In this document: in pieces, positions 40,078 to 48,750 of the stretch
Layout: the number at the start of each line of letters is the position of its first letter
Position numbering within the stretch: position 1 is the first letter of the stretch
Assembly: GCA_947463515.1 (NCBI GenBank)
Contig: CANHRI010000007.1
Span: 1 to 64,000 of the forward strand
Direction of reading: 5' to 3'
Source of the DNA: Flavobacteriaceae bacterium
GTDB lineage: Bacteria; Bacteroidota; Bacteroidia; Flavobacteriales; Flavobacteriaceae
DNA length: 64,000 bases
Position numbers and translations under genes: made by a program
Notes under the pieces: generated by a model
Seen by the model: the letters and a program-made list of their open reading frames with translations, nothing else
What the model was told of the DNA's origin: nothing
Database searches by the model: none

Positions 40078-40627
40078 ACCACGTTGCGGTTGGTGCGAGA
40101 AAGACGATTTGTACCGCTGCTATCACGATGACGAATGGGGGCGCCCTGTGCGGGATGACCATACCATGTTTGAATTTTTGATCTTAGAAACCTTTCAAGC
40201 GGGACTGAGTTGGTACACGGTGTTGGCCAAACGGGAACACTTTCGCAAGGCCTTTGACCACTTTGATTTTGAAAAAATAAGCCAGTACGACGAAGCCAAA
40301 GTGCAAGCCTTACAGCAAGACACGGGCATTATACGCAACCAGCTCAAAATACGAGCTGCCATCACCAACGCCCAAGCTTATCGTAAGGTGCGGGAAGAAT
40401 TTGGTTCATTTTGCAACTACATTTGGAGTTTCACCGGTGGCAATCCCATCGACAACGCCCCTGCCACGCTGAGCGACATTCCCGCCTCGACGCCCCTCTC
40501 CGACGCCATCAGCAAGGACCTCAAAAAACGAGGCTTCAAGTTTGTGGGCACCACCGTTGTCTACGCGCACATGCAAGCCACAGGGATGGTGAATGATCAT
40601 TTGGTTTCGTGTTGGACGAGAAAATGA
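40067..40627 (+). CDS. tag: DNA-3-methyladenine glycosylase I
   Basis: RCGWCEKDDLYRCYHDDEWGRPVRDD...FEFLILETFQAGLSW. Confidence 0.95.
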   Translation: MDAKPRCGWCEKDDLYRCYHDDEWGRPVRDDHTMFEFLILETFQAGLSWYTVLAKREHFRKAFDHFDFEKISQYDEAKVQALQQDTGIIRNQLKIRAAITNAQAYRKVREEFGSFCNYIWSFTGGNPIDNAPATLSDIPASTPLSDAISKDLKKRGFKFVGTTVVYAHMQATGMVNDHLVSCWTRK

Positions 40628-40740
40628 GAGGAAAGAAGAAAGAAGAAAGAAGAAAGAGAAATGTGCTTACTTACATGGCACGCATTACACTCATAAACCT
40701 TTTACCCTTTTAAACTTCTATTTGAAAATGAGCGTAAAAA

Positions 40741-40802
40741 CGCAGCTACTACACTATTAAACCCATTCCACTTTTACACCTCCTGCCCACTGCGACTGCG
40801 AC
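40741..40802 (-). repeat. Intergenic repeat copy, inverted relative to 44545-44608
   Basis: Reverse complement of 40767-40802 is identical over 36 bp to 44545-44580 and similarity continues beyond. Confidence 0.9.
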
Positions 40803-40905
40803 TATCCCGACCCTTCGGGGCTGTGACTTATAACTAAAACCTTCGCGTCTTCACGCCTTCGTGGTAAAAAAAATGATAGCATTAAGGTTTAGTAGTTATC
40901 AATCA

Positions 40906-41568
40906 CTAGTCACTTTCCGGTTCTGACAAATCCACCTTATGCAAAATCTGCATAAACGCTGCTCTAGAAATCTCAAACGCGCCTAGTTTTTCCAGATGAT
41001 CGTTATGCACTTGGCAATCCAGTAAGGCATAATTTTGGGCTTTGAGGTCTTCTACCAGTTGTAAAAAAGCCAACTTACTAGCATTGGGAACGAGCGAAAA
41101 CATGCTCTCCCCACAAAATACATGACCGAGGTCAACGCCATACAACCCGCCTACCAAACGGTCGCCTTGCCATACTTCATACGAAACGACTTCCCCCTGT
41201 GCATGCCATTCTGTATACGCCCGGATGATGTCGCGGGAAATCCAGGTTCCGGTTTGTCCCCGTCTTGGCGCACGCTGGCAATGGGTAATCACCGCTTTGA
41301 ATTGGGTGTTGCGCGTTACGGTAAAGAGTCCGCGGTTGCGTAAATTGCGCAAACTCTTCGACGGCTTATAGGTTGCAGGATGCACCACCATTCGCTGTGG
41401 CGGCGCCCACCACAAAATGGGTTCGTCGGCATCAAACCAAGGAAAAATCCCCGAACGGTACGCCAATTGCAATCGCGGCAGCGACAAATCACCTCCCACC
41501 GCCAACAACCCCTCCATTGAAGCTTCGGTTACCGGCGGAAAATAAAGAGTCTTGGTAAGGAAATGCAT
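40906..41568 (-). CDS. aat: Leucyl/phenylalanyl-tRNA--protein transferase
   Basis: GLLAVGGDLSLPRLQLAYRSGIFPWFDADEPILWWAPPQRMV. Confidence 0.96.
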   Translation of the reverse strand: MHFLTKTLYFPPVTEASMEGLLAVGGDLSLPRLQLAYRSGIFPWFDADEPILWWAPPQRMVVHPATYKPSKSLRNLRNRGLFTVTRNTQFKAVITHCQRAPRRGQTGTWISRDIIRAYTEWHAQGEVVSYEVWQGDRLVGGLYGVDLGHVFCGESMFSLVPNASKLAFLQLVEDLKAQNYALLDCQVHNDHLEKLGAFEISRAAFMQILHKVDLSEPESD

Positions 41569-41760
41569 GGGATTAACGATTGAAGATTTTTGATTTTTGA
41601 AGTAAGAAGTAGCGCTATTAATGATTTATATCTAACGGCTGTCATAACGACAACCAATACTCTTTTCGGGGCTAATCACTAGCTTTCCTGACGGCAAAGG
41701 CAGGTCACTAATCACCAGTCACTAATCACTAGTCACTAGTCACTAATAACTACCTAAAAC

Positions 41761-41801
41761 AAATTCCAAACCCTACAGCCTACACAATAGAATTTGGAAT
41801 T
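41761..41801. repeat. Short palindrome related to the rpsB-tsf palindrome
   Basis: AATTCCAAA (41762-41770) / TTTGGAATT (41793-41801). Confidence 0.6.
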
Positions 41802-41856
41802 GGATTAATTTAACCGCATGGGTTCAACGTGAAACTTTAAACTTTAAACGTGAAAC

Positions 41857-42252
41857 CTAAAACGGCAAATCGTCGTGTTCTTCTTCGTTGAAACTCGTTG
41901 CGGGTTCAAACGCAGGAGCGGCGGGCATAGGAGGCATATTTTGCGCCAACGGTTGACCGCCTTGTGCAGGGGCTTCCGCGGCTACACGCTCAATGCGCCA
42001 CCCTTGAATCGAATTGAAATACTTGGTTTCGCCTTGGGGACTCACCCACTCGCGACCGCGTAAGTTGATGGAAACTTTCACGGGTTCCCCAACTTGATAA
42101 CTGTCCAATAAATCACATTTATCTTGCGTAAACTCCACCATAATATGTTGTGGATACTGCTCTTCGGTCGTGACGACCAATTCTCTTTTTCGGAAAGTGG
42201 GGCTCACCTGCTGTACGGCATTAATCACTTTTACTCTTCCTGAAACTTCCAT
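41857..42252 (-). CDS. DUF3127-family protein
   Basis: MEVSGRVKVINAVQQVSPTFRKRELVVTTEEQYPQHIMVEFTQDKCDLLD; OB-fold/SSB-like; start set at the internal Met. Confidence 0.82.
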   Translation of the reverse strand: MEVSGRVKVINAVQQVSPTFRKRELVVTTEEQYPQHIMVEFTQDKCDLLDSYQVGEPVKVSINLRGREWVSPQGETKYFNSIQGWRIERVAAEAPAQGGQPLAQNMPPMPAAPAFEPATSFNEEEHDDLPF

Positions 42253-42281
42253 AATCGTTGTTGAATTAATAATACATAAAT

Positions 42282-43169
42282 TTAGTGTACTCGTGGCGCC
42301 AAGAGGGTTTTCCATGCGGCATCAACCGCTCCGGCATCGAGAAAAGCTTTAGCTTTAAGGTGCACTTGCTCCTCATCGGCGGAGCTTAGGGCGGCTTTCA
42401 CCGGCAAATTCTCTTTCACAAATATAGCAATTTCCGCTTCGGTGGGCAAGGCTTCGACATTTCCTAATTTGCCCAAATCATTCCCATCAAACACGGCGCT
42501 TTCACGCACAAAACTTGGAATAGCATCGACTCCTATGCCCAGGGTAGCCAAGGGTTTTTCGACTTCAAAAAGTCCGGCATTAGCGCGCGAGTACCAATTC
42601 CCACCCAAGCGGGCCACCAAATCAATCGCCTGTGGATCGATGGTTCCTTTGGCATCCAAGACCGCTTCGTTGATATGGATTTTAACCACCTCACAAAGGA
42701 TAAGATTACCTGCGCCGCCTTCAGTACCAAGGGCGATTATCTCATTGACTTTACATTCCAATTGCACCGGACTTTCTTGTACCCGATAGGGTTTGACCAC
42801 ATGCGAAGGCACAGCGGTGAATCCGGCTTTAATAAATTCATTGACGCCATCGGGATATTCGGTACTCGAAAGTGACATTTGTTGTACCATTGCATAATTG
42901 ACCACATTGATCACCACTTCGCGGGTATCTTGGCAATTGATCAAGGTATGTTTAACGGTATTATCGCGCACCCGTCGGGCGGGGGAAAATACCAGTATCG
43001 GCGGATTGGCACTGAAAATATTAAAAAAGCTAAAGGGCGACAAATTGGGATTCCCCTGAGCATCGACTGTACTGGCAAAGGCGATGGGACGGGGACCGAT
43101 AGCGCCTTGCAAATAGCCTTGAATTTGAACGGGAGTTAGCGTTTTCGGATCTAATGTAAGCATGACCAT
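42282..43169 (-). CDS. Flavin reductase-like family protein
   Basis: GPRPIAFASTVDAQGNPNLSPFSFFNIFSANPPI. Confidence 0.88.
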   Translation of the reverse strand: MVMLTLDPKTLTPVQIQGYLQGAIGPRPIAFASTVDAQGNPNLSPFSFFNIFSANPPILVFSPARRVRDNTVKHTLINCQDTREVVINVVNYAMVQQMSLSSTEYPDGVNEFIKAGFTAVPSHVVKPYRVQESPVQLECKVNEIIALGTEGGAGNLILCEVVKIHINEAVLDAKGTIDPQAIDLVARLGGNWYSRANAGLFEVEKPLATLGIGVDAIPSFVRESAVFDGNDLGKLGNVEALPTEAEIAIFVKENLPVKAALSSADEEQVHLKAKAFLDAGAVDAAWKTLLAPRVH

Positions 43170-43206
43170 AGGTTTGAAGCAAAGATAGCCAATTTTCTGC
43201 ATTGCT

Positions 43207-43347
43207 AGTACGGGGTACGGGGCCGCGCGAGGGGGAGCAGCAAGGTACCCTGACGTGGCGGAGCCCGGCCGGTACCGCGAATCACCCGACCCCGAACGGG
43301 AAGTTACTATGCCGGCGCAGGGAATTGCATTCGGGGACGCGCCACAA
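43207..43347. other. GC-rich structured intergenic segment of unknown function
   Basis: About 140 bp visibly GC-rich block with repeated GGTACC and GGGTAC/GTACCC pairing, between divergent genes. Confidence 0.5.
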
Positions 43348-43383
43348 TAAAAAAAATAGCTATTTTTAAAAAAAATTCATTGC

Positions 43384-44538
43384 ATGCAGTTTTCCGATCG
43401 TCGCGCGGTTACCCGTTGGATCATTATTGCCACTTCGTTTGTGATTGTGTCCCTTATTTTGTGGAACACCTATGCCTTTTTTCAGATTTTTAAGGAGGAG
43501 GAACGGGTGAAGATGCAACAGTGGGCGCTGGCGCAAAAGACGTTGGCCAATGCCGATATAGATGCCGATATCGCGTTGCCGTTTGAAGTGATTCAGAATG
43601 CGCACATCCCAATTATGGTGACCCAACAAGGGAAGATTGTGAACCATATCAATATTGCCCCGGCGATTGAAAAGGACCCGAAGCAGATGCAGGTGATGCT
43701 GGAAAATTTGAAGTCGCAAAACGACCCTATCAAAATGGAATACGTTCCGGGGAAGTTTCAGTACCTCTACTACGGCGACTCTGATTTACTTAACAAGCTT
43801 AAATACTATCCGGCGGCTTTGTTGTTGATTATTTTCTTGTTTGCGGCCGTGGTTTACAACTTTTACCGCAGCACGAAAATGGCCACGCAAAACAAATTGT
43901 GGGCGGGGATGGCGAAGGAAACGGCGCATCAAATTGGCACCCCCTTGTCGTCGCTGATCGGTTGGCTCGAATATTTGAAGGCTGAGGGTACGGTGACCGA
44001 ATCGACGCTTATGGAAATTGAAAAGGACATCGTGCGACTGCAAGTGATTACGGATCGGTTTTCCAAAGTAGGGTCAGAACCGGTATTGGAAACCCGGGAC
44101 CTGGTGGCGGAGACCCGTGCCTCGTTTGATTATTTGCAATCGCGGTTTTCGAATCAAGTTCAATTTACCTTTACCGCACCTGAAGGGCCGTTGTGGGTAG
44201 CAATTAATCCGGCGCTCCACAGTTGGACTATCGAAAACCTCATGAAAAATGCCATCGACGCGATGCGGGGCAAAGGTGCGCTGACGGTTGCGATTGAAAA
44301 CGACGGCACGCACTATAAAATTAACATTACCGACAACGGCAAGGGCATCCCGAAAAATCAGTTCCGCAAGGTTTTTGAACCCGGTTTTACGACCAAAAAA
44401 AGGGGCTGGGGCTTGGGACTTTCCTTGACCAAACGCATCGTGGAGGACTACCACAAAGGGAAAATTCGGGTGTTGAATTCCGAAATTGGAAAAGGCACGA
44501 CGATGCAGATGGTGTATGGGGTAACCCCAAAGAATTAG
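43384..44538 (+). CDS. Membrane sensor histidine kinase
   Basis: Two TMs; H-box KETAHQIGTPLSSLIGWLEYLK; NLMKNAIDAM; GKGIPKNQFRKVFEPGFTTKKRGWGLGLSL. Confidence 0.93.
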   Translation: MQFSDRRAVTRWIIIATSFVIVSLILWNTYAFFQIFKEEERVKMQQWALAQKTLANADIDADIALPFEVIQNAHIPIMVTQQGKIVNHINIAPAIEKDPKQMQVMLENLKSQNDPIKMEYVPGKFQYLYYGDSDLLNKLKYYPAALLLIIFLFAAVVYNFYRSTKMATQNKLWAGMAKETAHQIGTPLSSLIGWLEYLKAEGTVTESTLMEIEKDIVRLQVITDRFSKVGSEPVLETRDLVAETRASFDYLQSRFSNQVQFTFTAPEGPLWVAINPALHSWTIENLMKNAIDAMRGKGALTVAIENDGTHYKINITDNGKGIPKNQFRKVFEPGFTTKKRGWGLGLSLTKRIVEDYHKGKIRVLNSEIGKGTTMQMVYGVTPKN

Positions 44539-44567
44539 TATTCAGTCGCAGTCGCAGTGGGCAGGAG

Positions 44568-44830
44568 GTGTAAAAGTGGAAAGGGTTTACTAGTGTAGCA
44601 GTAGCTGTGATTGAAAGATCATTTTCAAATCTTCAAATTGTCTCATTTTCAAATTGAAGTGTAAAAGTGGAAAGAGTTTACTAGTGTAGCAGTAATTACG
44701 TTTGAAAGATCATTTTCAAATTTTCAAATTACCTCATTTTCAAATTAAAGTGTAAAAGTGGAAAGGGTTTACTAGTGTAGCAGTAATTACGTTTGAAAGA
44801 TCATTTTCAAATCTTCAAATTGACAAATCG
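44568..44830 (+). repeat. 91-bp tandem repeat, about 2.9 copies
   Basis: GTGTAAAAGTGGAAAG(G/A)GTTTACTAGTGTAGCAGTA... begins at 44568, 44659 and 44750. Confidence 0.93.
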
Positions 44831-44852
44831 TCTCATTGACTCATTGACTCAT

Positions 44853-44881
44853 TAAAAAAACCACCGTTTCCGATGGTTTCT
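44853..44881. terminator. Terminator between convergent histidine kinase and HIT genes
   Basis: AAAAAAACCACCGTTTCCGATGGTTTCTT. Confidence 0.7.
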
Positions 44882-44883
44882 TG

Positions 44884-45273
44884 TTATACTTTTTCAGCGA
44901 TACGTTTTGCAAGTGCAGTAAATTCCTCGGGGGAGAGACTCGTTTTGCGTTGGAAGCGCATATCGTCCATGTCTTGCAGCGGAATGAGGTGTACATGCAC
45001 GTGCGGCACTTCGAGTCCAACCACCGCTACCCCAATGCGTTTGCAATCCACTGCTTGTTCCAAGGCTTTGGCGACTTTACGTGAAAACTGCATCAATCCC
45101 AAATAATGTTCCTCTTCCATATCAAACAGTTTGTTGATTTCCTGTTTGGGAATACATAACGTATGTCCTTTGGCGTTGGGATTGACATCCAAAAACGCCA
45201 AATAACGGTCATCTTCGGCTACTTTATAGCAGGGAATTTCGCCATTTACAATTTTTGTGAAGATACTGCTCAT
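44884..45273 (-). CDS. HIT family protein
   Basis: HVHVHLIPL histidine triad; SSIFTKIVNGEIPCYKVAEDD. Confidence 0.95.
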   Translation of the reverse strand: MSSIFTKIVNGEIPCYKVAEDDRYLAFLDVNPNAKGHTLCIPKQEINKLFDMEEEHYLGLMQFSRKVAKALEQAVDCKRIGVAVVGLEVPHVHVHLIPLQDMDDMRFQRKTSLSPEEFTALAKRIAEKV

Positions 45274-45275
45274 GG

Positions 45276-45752
45276 TTAGTCACGGGTAATTTCTAAGATT
45301 TCAAATTTTAAGGTCCCATTGGGCACGGTGATTTCAGCCACCTCGCCAACGGATTTACCCAGTAAACCTTTTCCAATCGGAGACGTTACCGAGATTTTTC
45401 CGGTTTTTAAATCGGCTTCACTTTCTGCTACCAGGGTATATTTCATTTCCATACCGTTGGCTTGGTTTTTTATTTTCACATTGGAAAGTACCAATACTTT
45501 GGAAACATCCAATTGCGATTCGTCAATCAAACGGGCATTGGCATACAACTCCTCCATTTTGGCAATACGCATTTCCAATAACCCTTGGGCTTCTTTTGCC
45601 GCATCATATTCGGCATTCTCCGACAAATCGCCTTTATCACGGGCTTCAGCAATCGCCTGTGACGCTTTCGGGCGTTCAACGGATTTCAAATATTCCAATT
45701 CGTCTTTTAATTTTTTTAATCCTTCTGCGGTGTAATACGATACATTACTCAT
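45276..45752 (-). CDS. greA: Transcription elongation factor GreA
   Basis: YYTAEGLKKLKDELEYLKSVERPKASQAIAEARDKGDLSENAEYDAAKEAQG. Confidence 0.97.
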   Translation of the reverse strand: MSNVSYYTAEGLKKLKDELEYLKSVERPKASQAIAEARDKGDLSENAEYDAAKEAQGLLEMRIAKMEELYANARLIDESQLDVSKVLVLSNVKIKNQANGMEMKYTLVAESEADLKTGKISVTSPIGKGLLGKSVGEVAEITVPNGTLKFEILEITRD

Positions 45753-45786
45753 AATCAATTTTTTTACTTTATTATATCAGAAGCCG

Positions 45787-45837
45787 TTGTTTCAACGTTT
45801 CATAAAATAGAAAAAATCCCATCGCGACGGGATTTCT
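45787..45837 (-). promoter_or_regulatory. greA leader with terminator-like hairpin and a second hairpin
   Basis: Minus strand GAAATCCCGTCGCGATGGGATTTTTTC (hairpin plus U-run) then CGTTG-AAA-CAACG, upstream of the greA ATG. Confidence 0.6.
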
Positions 45838-45948
45838 TCCTCCAAAGATATATTTTTTTGATGAATTAATTCCTACTTTTGTTGTGTTGTAGAACGCAAA
45901 TATACGCAAATTGTAGGCGTAAAATCAAGTTAAAATGAATATTTTACC

Positions 45949-46371
45949 ATGAAAAAAGGGATGTACTTACTATGTTTACTCGGGTTGCTTGCCGGTTGCT
46001 CTCGCGAGCAATTCAACAATGAAAATCCGTTTTTACCCAATTATGCGTTTTCCATGAGTTTGGACACGAATTTGGCCAACTACAACCCCCTTCTCTTTGC
46101 TGGAAATAGCATTCGTGTGTTTCCTGTCAACGGGCCAGCCAATGGGGTGATAGTATTTTACACCGGCGCTCAATACAACGCGTTTGACGGCTCCTGTCCC
46201 AACCAAAACATCACCAGCTGCTCGCGTCTCACCCTGTCAGGCTCTAATGCACAGTGCGAATGCGAAGGCGAGAATTACAACCTTTTCACAGGACAAGCGC
46301 CTAACAAACCCTACAGCTTAAAACTGTATCGAGTGCAAGTAGCCGGGAATATCATTACTATTTTCAATTAA
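45949..46371 (+). CDS. Small lipoprotein, hypothetical (Rieske-like C-x-H absent)
   Basis: MKKGMYLLCLLGLLAGCSRE lipobox; conserved-looking FDGSCPNQNITSCSRLTLSGSNAQCECEGENYNLFTG. Confidence 0.75.
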   Translation: MKKGMYLLCLLGLLAGCSREQFNNENPFLPNYAFSMSLDTNLANYNPLLFAGNSIRVFPVNGPANGVIVFYTGAQYNAFDGSCPNQNITSCSRLTLSGSNAQCECEGENYNLFTGQAPNKPYSLKLYRVQVAGNIITIFN

Positions 46372-46372
46372 T

Positions 46373-46400
46373 AAAAAAGCCGATTTTCACCGGCTTTTTA
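46373..46400. terminator. Terminator between convergent lipoprotein and TonB receptor genes
   Basis: AAAAAAGCCGATTTTCACCGGCTTTTTA. Confidence 0.82.
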
Positions 46401-46403
46401 TCG

Positions 46404-48524
46404 TTAAAACTGCAAGGTCAATCCTACCAAGAAATTACGCCCCGCCTGTGGATAATAATACGGGAAAATATCCCACATATATCCGTTGGAGACATAGGTC
46501 TTGTCCAAAATATTATTGACCAAACCATTGACCGTAATCGTACGGAAAACCGACTTAGGATTCCATGAGTACGAGACATTAAAGTCGTTGACAAAATAAT
46601 CCGGCAAGCGCGCTTCAGGACGCTCCAAGTTGTTCATGAACTGCTCCCCCACAAACTTACTCAACCAAGTAAGGTGTAAATTCTTCACGGGTTCAAACAG
46701 CAATAAATTGCCTGCAATAAGATTGGGAGAATAAGCAATAGCGGTGTTGCCTACAGCGACTCCATTATTGGTTAAATCGATATTTTGGTTCTGACTTATA
46801 GTAAAATTGGGTTTCCAAATCCACTGCTTAGACAAGGCAATCGTAGCATCAACTTCCAAGCCCAAACGGTAACTTCGCTCGCTGTTGGAACGCACCGGAC
46901 TCCCCACATCGTCAAGAGCTCCGGTCAAAATGAGTTGATCGCGATACAACATGTAGTACACGTTGGCATTGAATTGGACTTTAGACGCTTCATAACGCCA
47001 CCCCAATTCAAAGTCGTTGAGTTTCTCGGGACGTACATTACCTCCTTCATAGTCGGTACGATTGGGTTCGCGGTTGGCTCTCGCATACGAGAAATAAAGA
47101 ATATTTTTGGTATTCACCGCATAATTCACCCCTACTTTGGGATTAAAAAAGTTGAACGTATCGTCGACCAAGGTAGGTTGTACTCCATTGGCTTTGTAAT
47201 TCACCCGACGGTATTGCACATCGCCGTAAACGCTCCATTGCGAAGAAAGATCGTAGGTCGCTTTGGCAAAAACATTCCCATCGGTTTTGATTCCGTAGTC
47301 ATTGTAGTATTCATCCCCCAACTCCGATGTCGAGGCAAAACGCGCCCAAATCACGCGACCGAAATGCAAACCTTCATATTTGTTCCATCCCCCACCGAGA
47401 ATCAAGTCAAACTTGTCCTTTTTATAATTGGCTGAAAAGGTTGTTCCATAAAAATCATTGTCCAACCATTTCTGACGAATCAAATCCGTACTGGTTTGTC
47501 CCGCTACAGGAGCGAGTCCGTACTCGGCAAAATCGGCATCTTCTTTGTAATTTTCAAAATACCCTTTTCCTTTGGTGTAATGCAAGGCAACGTTGGTACT
47601 CCAGTGGTCATTCCAGCGCTCACTCCAATGCAATTGCGCATGATCTTGCTGGTAATTATCGGTTTCATTGTCATAAAAACGGGTATTCCCAAATTCGTCG
47701 GTAAAAATCCCTGCCGAATTGAAAGTACGATCAACCGCCAATGTAGGTCCATCAATACCATTCCACGACTGATAGGTACGTTCGCGTCCACCAAACACCA
47801 ACCCTTTGATTAAAGTTGTTTTTCCTACATAGGTCCCTTGCAAGAAATACGATTTCAGGTCGGCACTAGCGCGGTCAACATAACCGTCGGAGGCAATTTG
47901 CGAAAGCCGCCCTGCAATTTCAAAACGGTCATTCATTAATCCTGTACTGAATTTAACCGTGTGTTTGCGGGCGTTAAAACTCCCAAACGAGTTGGCAATT
48001 TCTCCCGTTCCTTTTTTGGAATACGAATCGGTAAGCAGATTCAAACTCGCTCCGAAGGCTCCAGCCCCATTGGTCGAGGTACCGACCCCACGTTGCAATT
48101 GCATACTTTGAACCGACGAGGCAAAATCGGGCATGTTTACCCAAAAGGTGCCGTGACTTTCGGAGTCGTTATAGGGAATCCCGTTGATGGTTACATTCAC
48201 ACGAGTCGCATCGGTACCCCGAACGCGTATACCCGTGTACCCAAAACCATTTCCAGCATCGGAAGTGGTCACTACCGAGGGCATATAATTCATCAAAATA
48301 GGAATGTCCTGCCCCAAATTGCGACTGGCAATGTCTTTTTGGGTAAGGTTGCTAAAGGTGACCGGTGTTTTTTTGTTCACACGGACAGCTTTGACCAACA
48401 CTTCATCCAGTTGGTTGACTTGGGTGGAGTCGTTGGACTTTTGCTGGGCACTTAGCCACAGCGGACCGAGAAATAGCGTCAGAAAGACCGAAGCTTTCAA
48501 GGATTTAACATAGGAATTTTCCAT
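46404..48524 (-). CDS. TonB-dependent outer membrane receptor, predicted thiamine-related
   Basis: Plug domain (VNVTINGIPYNDSESHGTFWVNMPDFASSVQSMQLQRGVGTSTNGAGAFGASLNL), barrel ending in FLVGLTLQF; preceded by a TPP riboswitch. Confidence 0.93.
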   Translation of the reverse strand: MENSYVKSLKASVFLTLFLGPLWLSAQQKSNDSTQVNQLDEVLVKAVRVNKKTPVTFSNLTQKDIASRNLGQDIPILMNYMPSVVTTSDAGNGFGYTGIRVRGTDATRVNVTINGIPYNDSESHGTFWVNMPDFASSVQSMQLQRGVGTSTNGAGAFGASLNLLTDSYSKKGTGEIANSFGSFNARKHTVKFSTGLMNDRFEIAGRLSQIASDGYVDRASADLKSYFLQGTYVGKTTLIKGLVFGGRERTYQSWNGIDGPTLAVDRTFNSAGIFTDEFGNTRFYDNETDNYQQDHAQLHWSERWNDHWSTNVALHYTKGKGYFENYKEDADFAEYGLAPVAGQTSTDLIRQKWLDNDFYGTTFSANYKKDKFDLILGGGWNKYEGLHFGRVIWARFASTSELGDEYYNDYGIKTDGNVFAKATYDLSSQWSVYGDVQYRRVNYKANGVQPTLVDDTFNFFNPKVGVNYAVNTKNILYFSYARANREPNRTDYEGGNVRPEKLNDFELGWRYEASKVQFNANVYYMLYRDQLILTGALDDVGSPVRSNSERSYRLGLEVDATIALSKQWIWKPNFTISQNQNIDLTNNGVAVGNTAIAYSPNLIAGNLLLFEPVKNLHLTWLSKFVGEQFMNNLERPEARLPDYFVNDFNVSYSWNPKSVFRTITVNGLVNNILDKTYVSNGYMWDIFPYYYPQAGRNFLVGLTLQF

Positions 48525-48545
48525 TCGTAAAAAAGGTTTACGAAT
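48523..48545 (-). promoter_or_regulatory. Hairpin overlapping the TonB receptor start codon
   Basis: Minus strand ATTCGTAAA-CCTTT-TTTACGAAT; last A and T are part of the ATG (48522-48524). Confidence 0.6.
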
Positions 48546-48629
48546 AACTGGGGTACATTATTCTTTGGTTAAAAAATGATTGTACTGGCCCGACATAGGC
48601 GAAGGCGCGCTTCTTCTACCGCTGTCTTT

Positions 48630-48712
48630 TTTTCCTTGGCAGCATTACCTGCCCAGGTTCAATGGGTATGATCTCAGCTCGTAATTTTGAGCACCCCGAT
48701 GAGACGATGCAA
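48630..48712 (-). promoter_or_regulatory. TPP riboswitch (THI element)
   Basis: Minus strand CATCGTCTCATCGGGGTGCTC...GAGCTGAGATCATACCCATTGAACCTGGGCAGGTAATGCTGCCAAGGAA contains the CUGAGA and ACCUG...UAAUGC..GCC signatures. Confidence 0.95.
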
Positions 48713-48750
48713 AGGTAAATTAATTTCTCGGGGAATTGCAAACCCTTTTT

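Noticed and set aside
43207-43347. Bona fide SRP (4.5S) RNA call for the GC-rich island
   Set aside because: Only the 3' strand of domain IV is partly matched; the CAGG/CCGGAA apical part and long flanking helix are missing, so kept only as an open question
44568-44830. 91-bp array considered as CRISPR
   Set aside because: Units are directly adjacent with no spacers; only about three copies; no cas genes
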